Assembly (NCBI GenBank): GCA_963676655.2
Contig: CAXXKX010000002.1
Span: 682,001-746,000 of the forward strand
Direction of reading: 5' to 3'
DNA from: G963676655 sp963676655
Lineage (GTDB): Bacteria; Verrucomicrobiota; Lentisphaeria; Victivallales; Victivallaceae
Length of the DNA: 64,000 nt
The notes beneath the pieces were generated by a model, which worked only from the letters and a program-made list of their open reading frames with translations, was not told where the DNA came from and did not search any database. Both the position numbers and the translations under genes were made by a program. Below, piece by piece: positions 16,696-25,003 of the stretch (positions are counted from its first letter, which is position 1; the number at the start of each line of letters is the position of its first letter).

Positions 16696-19600
16696 ATGGA
16701 TCTGAAAGAACTGGAGTTGCCTGAGCTTGAATTAGTCGATACCAACGCGGATTACAGTGAAAGTCAATTATTCTATATCGATTTCGATGGTGCGGATAAC
16801 GTATCTTATATCAACGATGCGTTTATTATAAGTATTGAGAACATAACGATTGAGGATTCCGGTCTTTCCAGTCTTGAACAGACGTTGATTATCAGCCAGT
16901 TAAATGAAATTTTTGCCGGAACCGGAATATCGTTTACCGTAACAGCCCCTGCGCCAGGAGAATATTCGACTATTTATGTCGGCAGCAATAGCGAGGTTTT
17001 TTCCGATCTCGGCAGTTTTGCCGGGCTTTCCGAAACTATTGATGCCGGAAATGGGATTAAGGACGACAATGCTTTTGTTTTTGTCGATAATGCGCAGTCT
17101 CTGATATCGACTATCGTGCATGAAACCGGGCATTTGCTTGGTTTCAAACATAGCGGCGATGAAATTGATTCTATCTATGATTTCGCCGAAGCATCTGTCA
17201 CGGCAATTAATTATTATGAAACGTATTCAATGGTGACGAATGCCATAAATGCGGTGGATGACAGACTGGCTGTATCATCAATCGATGACTCTGTCCTGAT
17301 TTTTTCTTTGCAGGATCATGACAATGGCATATACATCAGAAACACTTCCGTATGGACCGGAGACGTGGATCTTACCTGTATTTCCCCCTGGAATGATTAT
17401 GGTGCAAATGTCAGGGCAGGGACTTTGATAACAGCAAAGCATATAATTTTCGCGGCTCATCTTTTACTGTATGTCGGTGACGTGGTGCGTTTCGTAACCA
17501 TGGATAACGAAGTAATTGAAAGGACTATCGTTTCCGTAAAAAATACTCCGGACAGGGACGGTTCCGATTCTGATTACGCAATTGCGGAGTTTGACGAGGA
17601 ACTTCCTGATTCAATAACTTCAGCGAATTTGCTTCCCAGTAACTTCGATACCTTGATGCCCAGTATGGGAGCGGCGAATATACCAGGATTACTTTTGGAC
17701 CAGGTGGAGCATGCGATAGTAGGGGAAATCAGCAGCACCAGCGAATCAAGCAAGACGGTTGATTGGACGACGGTTCCTGATTCCGATGATACCCGGGCTG
17801 AACATGGAGAAGCTATTGTCGGAGGAGACTCCGGGAACCCCTCCTTTATCATAGTGGATGACCAATTGGTTCTTATGTCGGTGTGGTCCACTTCCGACCG
17901 GGAAGATTGGGCCGATGGAACAAACTTCAGTTTAATGAAGTATAATATTCAGACTATAATCAATACCCTTTCCGGAAGTACCGACTATGAATTGAAAACA
18001 ATAGATATCAGCCATTTCACCACCTACGAGGCTGAAACCAGCACGATGTATACCTATGGATTTTTTAAGGGTGATACAAAAGATTCAGGCACGGAGGAAA
18101 TATCCGGTGAGACTGAAACGCAATCCTTGACAAGCGATGCTGATGTATACGGATTGGATATTAGCGAAGAGAAGGAAGGCCTGGTTTTTGAAGCGAATGG
18201 CTGTGTAGTTAATGTATATGGAGATATAAGTTTCAGTTCGTCGGTGGATGCTGCTCTGTATGTTGTGAACTTCGGCGCGAACAGCGGAAGTTTCACATTG
18301 CATGAAGATGCAAGTATGGACATTACTGTTTCGATTGATTCAGTTAAGTCATTTGGCGTCTATTCATATGATGAGTTGACCTCCGATGGTATCGCCGGGC
18401 AGATTTCGATACAGAGTGAAGCCATTAAGGAGTATGCGATTGCGGGAGTTCTGCTTGATTTGAGCGGCGGAGATATTTCCGGTAATATAAACGTTGTTAA
18501 AAATGCGACGTTTTCTCATTATTTCTTTGCCGATAAATTTCATTCATACGGTTTATTTTCTTTGTCGGACTTAATTACTGCTGACATTTCCGGAACGATC
18601 ACGGTCAGTGGAAATGTTGATACTGTTTTGTATGACTATTATAATCGCGGCAATTCTCTCTCCCGGGCCTTGTATGCCCAGGGAAACATGGTCATTCAGG
18701 ATATTTCCGGAACCGTTTCCGGTTCGTCAACCGCGACTTCCGAAAATAATGCATATGCCGACGCTTATGGATTATATGCACTTGGAACAATGGAACTTGG
18801 AGCTATTACCGGTACCGTTGAATCCTCCGCTTACAGTGAATCCGGCGAGGCATATGCCCGGGCCATTCATGCAAACGGCGATTTGACGATAGCTGAAATA
18901 TCCGGGAATGTTACCGCTTACGCTCAAACCGATTTGTTGACCAACGTGACAATGGCAAATGCGGTCAGGGGTGATGTCGTATCCGGAACCGATGGTGCGG
19001 CGTTGGTTATTACCGGAGATGCGGTCGTGGCCGCGTATGCCATCGGCAACTCCAGCACGGTCGCCAACGCGATTGTCGCCACCGGCGGCATGAACCTTGA
19101 TATCTACGGTACGGTTTCGGCATCCGGAACGAATGAGAGTGGAACTTACCGCAGCTTATATGCTTATGGCGACGCGGACGATTCAGTCATTTTACGTTCA
19201 ACAGCCGAGATAACCGGAGACATCGTGTTAAATGATGGAGATGACAATCTGACAATTGAAGCCGGTCTTGCTTTCTCCGATGATATTGATTTCGGAGACG
19301 GGAACGATACCCTCACTGTTATCGGTAAATCAACCATTGCCGCCTCTTTAAGCGGCGAACTGTCCAGTGCCGGCACCCTGGCCTTGGGTTTTGATATTTC
19401 GACGGCTGATGCTGATTCGTCTTTTCTTGATATTTTGACTGATGGCTTTGGCGACAGTTTCAGTTTGAATGTTGATTATAGCGGACAGGTTGCAGGTGAA
19501 TATTACCTGATAAACAGTACCAGCGATATTTCTTCTTTTTATTCAGGAAAGACTTTTTTAATTAACGATTTGGCCGAATTGATTGTCGGAGGTGACAGTA

Positions 19601-22600
19601 TTATTTGGGGAGGGTGCGAGTATGAACTTGATGTTTCTGCTGGAAACACGCTGGTTTTAACCGTTTTGTCCTATGACATTGACGCTCCAAGCATTCCTCT
19701 TGATTTAACTGCGACTATCGATAATGATACCGCCACTGTTCTATTGGATTGGAGCGATTCTACCGATCTAATAACCGGGGGCGGGGAAGGAGTTGTGGCT
19801 GGTTACGTGGTAGAATATTCTCAGATGTCTGATTTTTCTGAACGCACTACTTTAACTACCTCTTCAGTCAGTGAAATAACCGTTGGCGATGTGTACGACG
19901 GTACCTGGTATTGGCGGGTCGCGGCGGTGGATTTGGAAGACAATGTTTCAGACTGGAGCGAAACGGCTGAGTTTGAGGTGGACCTTCCTGATATTTTGGC
20001 TCCGGATGTACCGGATAACCTTACCCCGGTTGTTGACGAAGATAATGTTTTTCTTGACTGGTCCGATTCGACGGACAATAAATCCGGGTTGAAAGAGTAT
20101 GTAATAGAGTATTCTCTATTAGCCGACTTTACCGATGCGGTTGAGATAACCGTTTCGGTCAGTGAGTTAAGTCTGGACAGGCTTTATACCGGAGATTATT
20201 ACTGGAGGGGTAAAGCCGTTGACAATGCCGGAAATGAAAGTGATTGGAGGTCGGGTCAATCATTCTATATTCCGGTTATTGACAGGACAGCTCCGAGCAT
20301 ACCGGTTAATTTAGTCCAAGATGTTGATGGCGACAGTGTTGCTTTGGACTGGGACGATTCTGCTGATGATTTATCCGGGGTTGATAAATATATAGTTGAA
20401 TATTCTTCCAGTGTAGCTTTTGATAACGCGGAAGCGATAACAGTTTATTCAAGCAATCTGGTCTTGACCGGATTAACGGACAATATCTGGCATTGGCGGG
20501 TCAAGGCGGTTGATAATGATGGTAATGAAGGTGATTGGAGCCGCCTTAGTACTTTTGTTATATCGATATCGGATAATAATCCCCCGAGTGTTCCCGTTGG
20601 CCTGAAGGATGCGGTAAATTATATGAGTGCTCATTTGGATTGGTCTGATTCTGTTGACAGTCAGTCAAGTGTTGCAAGGTATATTGTCGAGTATTCGACA
20701 AGTTCCAAATTTCTTGATTCACAATATAAAACCGTTTCCGGCAGTGAACTTGACTTGAATTACTTGGCCGCAGATATCTGGTATTGGCGGGTCATGGCAG
20801 TTGATAGTGTTGGAAATGAAAGTGATTGGAGCGACGTCGAGTCATTTGACATTAGAAATGAGGATGTAGGGGCGCCGGAAACACCGGTCGATTTGACATC
20901 TGGAGTCAGTGCCGGGAGTGTCCTTTTGGATTGGCGCGATTCGACGGACAATGAAACCGGGGTGAAAGAATATATTGTTGCATACTCTACCAGGGAAAGT
21001 TTTACCGGTGCCGATTATGAGGTTGTGGCGGAGAGTGAGATCAACTTGACTGATTTGCTTGATGGGGTTTATTACTGGCGGGTCAGTGCCGTAGATTATA
21101 ATGACAATGTTTCTGATTGGAGCTCAGGTGGTTCTTTTAGTATTGATTTGACCCCGCCGGATTCTCCGTCTGAGCTGAGTTTCATGGTTGATGAAGATGA
21201 TGTAGTTTTGGATTGGAATGATTCGTTCGATAATATGTCAGGACTATCCGGGTATATAATGGAGTACGGATTCAATGTTGATTTCAATGATGCAACTATC
21301 TGTTCGACATCAGGGAGTACTTTCAATCTTTGGGATTTGGTCAACGGTGCTTATTATTGGCGCGTGAAAGCTGTTGACAACAACGGAAATGAAACAGAAT
21401 GGGTGCAGGGCGACAATATTATTATTGATAATTCAGCGCCGACAGTTCCTTTGGGCATTGTCATAATGAAAGATGATGACTCCGCTCGCCTTGACTGGAG
21501 TGATTCGGATGATAATCTTACCGGAGTAAAAGGATATATTGTTGAATACGCCTCAAACTCTTTATTCAGCAATGCGACAAGCTATGTTGCCGCCAGCAGT
21601 GAAATGCTTATAAACGACTTGATGGACGGCAATAACTTTTTCCGTGTAAAAGCGGTTGATAATAACGGAAATGAATCAGCCTGGAGTGAGACGGTTGCAT
21701 TGCAGATAGATGAATCTTCTCCTGAAACGCCTTCCGGCTTGACGTCTGTGAGTGACGGAGGCGATGTTTCTCTTGACTGGCAGGATTCCACGGATGACTT
21801 ATCCGGAGTAAAAGAATACCTGATTCAGCTCTCCTCTGATGCTGATTTCCTTGATGCCGTATCATATGTTGTATCTGAAAGCTACCTCGACTTGACAGAT
21901 CAGGCATATGGGAATTATTATTGGAGAGCCAGGGCGGTCGATAACGCGGGAAATGAGAGTGAGTGGACAGAAGTTGAGAGTTTCGCAACAGGAGACACTG
22001 CCGGAAACCAGTTCAGTCAGGCACTGGAAATTGTATGCGATACAGATTTTGTATATAATGAATACGTCGGCAAGTGTGATGGGTACGACTATTATAAGTT
22101 TGACATGGAGAACGCCGGAACATTTAATATTGCGCTAGTGGGGCTTTCAGCAAAAGTTAGAGTGTGCTTGTATGAGCTGGTCGGGAATACATATAAAAAA
22201 GTCAAAGGAATTAAGTCGAAAAACTATTCTTACATAGCAATGGATGATATTCTGTTGGAGCGCGGAACGTATTATCTTGAGGTCATGTCGGAAGATAAAG
22301 GTGCAGGAAGGTACAATACCGATTACTCGCTTGAATTAACATCATCCTGTTTTCCGGAAGCGACGGATAATAACAGTTTGGAAACTGCAACAGAAATTAC
22401 ACTTGACTTTAATATGGAAAATGGATATGTCGGCTTTGGCGATGCGGTTGATTATTATAAGTTCGAGGTAGATTCTCTGGATGTATTTGATTTTGAGCTT
22501 GCCGGTGATAATAAAAACGCTAAGATGACTGTATACGAATGGGATGACAGTAAAGATAAGTACAAGAAAGTAGCAGCCGCCAGACTTAAAAACGGCGATG

Positions 22601-22716
22601 CGATGCTTGACAACATCTCGCTGGATGCCGGTTTGTATTATGTCGAAGTCCTGTCCAAAGATAAAGGCAAAGGCAAATATAACACCGAATACGAACTTAA
22701 TATCACAACTGTATAA
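16696..22716 (+). CDS. Giant surface protein: metzincin + trypsin-like protease + 8 Fn3 + 2 PPC
   Basis: 2006 residues. ATG with AGGAG seven bases upstream; a longer TTG start at 16669 would bury that site. There is no Sec signal. Residues about 20-170 carry the zinc-protease motif HETGHLLGFKH (His142 onward), the metzincin HExxHxxGxxH. Residues about 215-440 look like a chymotrypsin-fold domain with candidate triad His255 (FAAHLL), Asp293 (SDYAIAEF) and Ser379 (GGDSGN). A roughly 500-residue beta-rich region with DISGTVSGS-type repeats follows, then eight Fn3-like domains (LDWxDSTDDLSGVKEY pattern) and two C-terminal PPC-like domains. The C-terminus (GKGKYNTEYELNIT) is shared with the giants at 29955 and 38364, suggesting a common type I export signal. 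It may degrade extracellular protein or mature other surface proteins; this is inference. Confidence 0.88.
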   Translation: MDLKELELPELELVDTNADYSESQLFYIDFDGADNVSYINDAFIISIENITIEDSGLSSLEQTLIISQLNEIFAGTGISFTVTAPAPGEYSTIYVGSNSEVFSDLGSFAGLSETIDAGNGIKDDNAFVFVDNAQSLISTIVHETGHLLGFKHSGDEIDSIYDFAEASVTAINYYETYSMVTNAINAVDDRLAVSSIDDSVLIFSLQDHDNGIYIRNTSVWTGDVDLTCISPWNDYGANVRAGTLITAKHIIFAAHLLLYVGDVVRFVTMDNEVIERTIVSVKNTPDRDGSDSDYAIAEFDEELPDSITSANLLPSNFDTLMPSMGAANIPGLLLDQVEHAIVGEISSTSESSKTVDWTTVPDSDDTRAEHGEAIVGGDSGNPSFIIVDDQLVLMSVWSTSDREDWADGTNFSLMKYNIQTIINTLSGSTDYELKTIDISHFTTYEAETSTMYTYGFFKGDTKDSGTEEISGETETQSLTSDADVYGLDISEEKEGLVFEANGCVVNVYGDISFSSSVDAALYVVNFGANSGSFTLHEDASMDITVSIDSVKSFGVYSYDELTSDGIAGQISIQSEAIKEYAIAGVLLDLSGGDISGNINVVKNATFSHYFFADKFHSYGLFSLSDLITADISGTITVSGNVDTVLYDYYNRGNSLSRALYAQGNMVIQDISGTVSGSSTATSENNAYADAYGLYALGTMELGAITGTVESSAYSESGEAYARAIHANGDLTIAEISGNVTAYAQTDLLTNVTMANAVRGDVVSGTDGAALVITGDAVVAAYAIGNSSTVANAIVATGGMNLDIYGTVSASGTNESGTYRSLYAYGDADDSVILRSTAEITGDIVLNDGDDNLTIEAGLAFSDDIDFGDGNDTLTVIGKSTIAASLSGELSSAGTLALGFDISTADADSSFLDILTDGFGDSFSLNVDYSGQVAGEYYLINSTSDISSFYSGKTFLINDLAELIVGGDSIIWGGCEYELDVSAGNTLVLTVLSYDIDAPSIPLDLTATIDNDTATVLLDWSDSTDLITGGGEGVVAGYVVEYSQMSDFSERTTLTTSSVSEITVGDVYDGTWYWRVAAVDLEDNVSDWSETAEFEVDLPDILAPDVPDNLTPVVDEDNVFLDWSDSTDNKSGLKEYVIEYSLLADFTDAVEITVSVSELSLDRLYTGDYYWRGKAVDNAGNESDWRSGQSFYIPVIDRTAPSIPVNLVQDVDGDSVALDWDDSADDLSGVDKYIVEYSSSVAFDNAEAITVYSSNLVLTGLTDNIWHWRVKAVDNDGNEGDWSRLSTFVISISDNNPPSVPVGLKDAVNYMSAHLDWSDSVDSQSSVARYIVEYSTSSKFLDSQYKTVSGSELDLNYLAADIWYWRVMAVDSVGNESDWSDVESFDIRNEDVGAPETPVDLTSGVSAGSVLLDWRDSTDNETGVKEYIVAYSTRESFTGADYEVVAESEINLTDLLDGVYYWRVSAVDYNDNVSDWSSGGSFSIDLTPPDSPSELSFMVDEDDVVLDWNDSFDNMSGLSGYIMEYGFNVDFNDATICSTSGSTFNLWDLVNGAYYWRVKAVDNNGNETEWVQGDNIIIDNSAPTVPLGIVIMKDDDSARLDWSDSDDNLTGVKGYIVEYASNSLFSNATSYVAASSEMLINDLMDGNNFFRVKAVDNNGNESAWSETVALQIDESSPETPSGLTSVSDGGDVSLDWQDSTDDLSGVKEYLIQLSSDADFLDAVSYVVSESYLDLTDQAYGNYYWRARAVDNAGNESEWTEVESFATGDTAGNQFSQALEIVCDTDFVYNEYVGKCDGYDYYKFDMENAGTFNIALVGLSAKVRVCLYELVGNTYKKVKGIKSKNYSYIAMDDILLERGTYYLEVMSEDKGAGRYNTDYSLELTSSCFPEATDNNSLETATEITLDFNMENGYVGFGDAVDYYKFEVDSLDVFDFELAGDNKNAKMTVYEWDDSKDKYKKVAAARLKNGDAMLDNISLDAGLYYVEVLSKDKGKGKYNTEYELNITTV

Positions 22717-22909
22717 AAAGGGCTGGTTTCACTCGGCTGAATGACTGCTCTTTTTGTTGCAGCAATTATTTCCTGTCTATATTCCGTGATTTCGTGTTGT
22801 GTCTGATTTCCATTGAACAGGATGGATGATTCTGCTAAAAAATCTTATCTTGCGGATAATCACTTCATTATATGTTTGTCTTAGCTTCGGCATTGACTTC
22901 TTTTAACAG

Positions 22910-23420
22910 TTTTTTAATTTGAATAAATTATGGTAAAATTATTCAATTAATACTTGCTTTATTATTGGTATTAATATAAAATATGTTGGCATTTTGAAAT
23001 AAAGGGGGATGATTCTATCTTGAATCCCTGTCAAAATATATAATGAATACCTGTATGCCTGGATGTGAGGAGGTGGGATAAATCAACTGAAATGCGATTC
23101 TTAAGGGTAGTTACGAATTATTTTTTATTTGAGTTTCAGGCATTTCACAATCCGGCAGGGGATATTTTTTTCAGCGTTTTTTGATTTTTATCTGCTGGAG
23201 GCTGATAACCTGCGCCAAGAGCGTCAGCGACACCATAAAGCAAGTGTTGGCGCGATAACCTGAGAAAAGTAAAATTAATATACTGATGGGTAAGGAACAT
23301 GAATTTAGCATTAAATGAATGGAATGAAAAATGGCCTCAACAGCAGTTGTGTCAACGGTAGTAACCGGGGAAACGGTTGACGGGTATCAAGGAGGCATCT
23401 CAAGAGGCATTGCCAATTCA
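22910..23420 (+). repeat. Duplicated leader, copy 1
   Basis: Matches 29528-30040, the leader and first codons of the adhesin at 29955, with scattered substitutions and small gaps. Shared blocks include AATAAAGGGGGATGATTCTA, GAATCCCTGT and AAGTGTTGGCGC. An AGGG(GG)AT...ATCCCT hairpin is common to both. The rest of 22717-23330 holds no supported gene. Confidence 0.8.
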
Positions 23421-23444
23421 ACTGCAATCAATGCGGCTGAATAA
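23331..23444 (+). pseudogene. Truncated N-terminal remnant of a strand-loop-strand adhesin
   Basis: A 37-codon frame starts MASTAVVSTVVTGETVDG, nearly the same as the MAFTEVVSAVVSGETVDG start of the 29955 adhesin. It keeps an IANSTAIN strand-loop-strand fragment and then ends at TAA. The matching upstream leader shows it is a cut-off paralogue rather than a gene of its own. It ends 26 bp before the radical SAM gene, so it could now act only as a leader frame for that operon. Confidence 0.75.
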
Positions 23445-23470
23445 TAAAAACAACCACGGAAATGTGAGTT

Positions 23471-25003
23471 ATGAGAATTGAGAAATTCCGCAACATAGCT
23501 TTGCTTGTTGATAATGGAGATACTGTTTGTTTTAATGTGCAGGCACCGGACCCTGTCTTTATTCCTGCAGAAAAACGGAGTATCCTTGACGTTTACATGC
23601 GGGGCGAAGATCATTTGTCCTCCGAGGCCGGGAACGAGGAATTTCTCTTGTATATGCAGGCGCATGGAATGGGTCGTGGGCCTGACCACGTTCCGGTGTT
23701 GCCGGAAAAAAAAGGCTGCGAAATGTGTGGCGGACACGGAGCTAAACGGGAGTTCTCTTCCGTCTATTTACTGTTGACGCACGGGTGCAACCAGTCATGC
23801 ATCTATTGCCTGAACGGTCGTGAAACCTATGGAACGGTTTCGGCTGCCATGATGACCGATCATGTCGCGTTCAAGGCGCTCCGGCAAGTCGCCGCAAGCC
23901 TTACAGAGAACGGTCGGCTTGAAATAGTATTTTTCGGCGGCGAACCGTTGCTGAACTGGCCCCTGGCAAAACGGATTATGCGGTGGGCCGACACTGAATT
24001 GCAGCACGAATTCCCATCCTTGCAGTTTCACTACCATCTGACGACAAACCTGACCATTTTCCCCGAAGATCTGCTTGATTATACGAAAGAATTCGGGATC
24101 ACTTATCTTGTTGACGTGGACGGTCCTCCGGATATCCACAACCTGACCCGGCCTTACCGGTCCGGGCTGCCGGCTTTGGCCGACACGCTGCGCCATATCG
24201 AACGGCTGCGTTCCGCGGATATTGATGTCGCGTTGCGTGCCACCGTCACCTCATACAACCACTCCCGCATGCTTGAGGTATCGCGCTTCCATCGAGAGGC
24301 GGGAGGCACCAGTTCCGCTTTTGTTCCCCTCAACGCGGTGGATTCCGATGGCAGGATTATGCCAAGAGAGCTGTGTCCGGACCCTGAAATCTACAAATCC
24401 GGACTGAAAGAAGTTTATCATGCCGACATCTGGCCGCTGAAAGAATTATTTCCATTCAATGAGTATGCTAATCGTTTCTCTCCGGGGATTCGTATGAACC
24501 ACGGTTGCGGAGCGCCTTTCGGCAACACTCCCGCCGTGACTGCCGACGGCAAAATATTTACCTGTATCTATCTGGTCAACAACCCGCCGTTTGAGGCCGG
24601 TTGTGTGGAAAAAGGCGACTATCCTCGCGAGGAGGTGCTGCGGCGGATGCGTGAGGTTACAGACACAAATCGACAAGCTTGTCGTAATTGTGTTTTCCAG
24701 TACCTCTGCGGCGGTGGCTGTCCGGTTGGATTGTTCAGCATTCTTCTGCATCCCGGAACTGCTGACTGGGCGAAGCGGTATACACGCGATATCGCCTGTG
24801 CTACTTTGCAAGGAGTTTTTAGTGAATTGCTTTTTGATGCGGGCCGCAGCGCGACTCGTGACCTGGAACGGCAGAAGGAACTGCCTGATATTTTTCCGGT
24901 GGATCAGCTGCAGGCTGAAGTGATGGAAGCGGAGCCAATTTGTATTGAACAACTGTGGCAAATTATACAACAGGAGTGTGAGAATGAAAAAAACGGAGAA
25001 TGA
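23471..25003 (+). CDS. Radical SAM/SPASM peptide- or protein-modifying enzyme
   Basis: 510 residues. After a roughly 95-residue N-terminal region of unknown fold, the radical SAM motif CxxxCxxC is at Cys106, Cys110 and Cys113 (GCNQSCIYC), followed by a FFGGEPLLNW strand. A C-terminal SPASM domain holds auxiliary Fe-S cluster cysteines: Cys346 (NHGCGAP), Cys365, Cys378, and then Cys404, Cys407, Cys413 and Cys417 (CRNCVFQYLCGGGC). SPASM enzymes install thioether or C-C links in ribosomal peptides or mature sulfatases. The gene overlaps the next one by 20 bp; that neighbour ends in a 14-Cys tail, so it is the likely substrate. No separate small precursor peptide was found. There is no strong ribosome-binding site before the ATG. 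Confidence 0.9.
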   Translation: MRIEKFRNIALLVDNGDTVCFNVQAPDPVFIPAEKRSILDVYMRGEDHLSSEAGNEEFLLYMQAHGMGRGPDHVPVLPEKKGCEMCGGHGAKREFSSVYLLLTHGCNQSCIYCLNGRETYGTVSAAMMTDHVAFKALRQVAASLTENGRLEIVFFGGEPLLNWPLAKRIMRWADTELQHEFPSLQFHYHLTTNLTIFPEDLLDYTKEFGITYLVDVDGPPDIHNLTRPYRSGLPALADTLRHIERLRSADIDVALRATVTSYNHSRMLEVSRFHREAGGTSSAFVPLNAVDSDGRIMPRELCPDPEIYKSGLKEVYHADIWPLKELFPFNEYANRFSPGIRMNHGCGAPFGNTPAVTADGKIFTCIYLVNNPPFEAGCVEKGDYPREEVLRRMREVTDTNRQACRNCVFQYLCGGGCPVGLFSILLHPGTADWAKRYTRDIACATLQGVFSELLFDAGRSATRDLERQKELPDIFPVDQLQAEVMEAEPICIEQLWQIIQQECENEKNGE

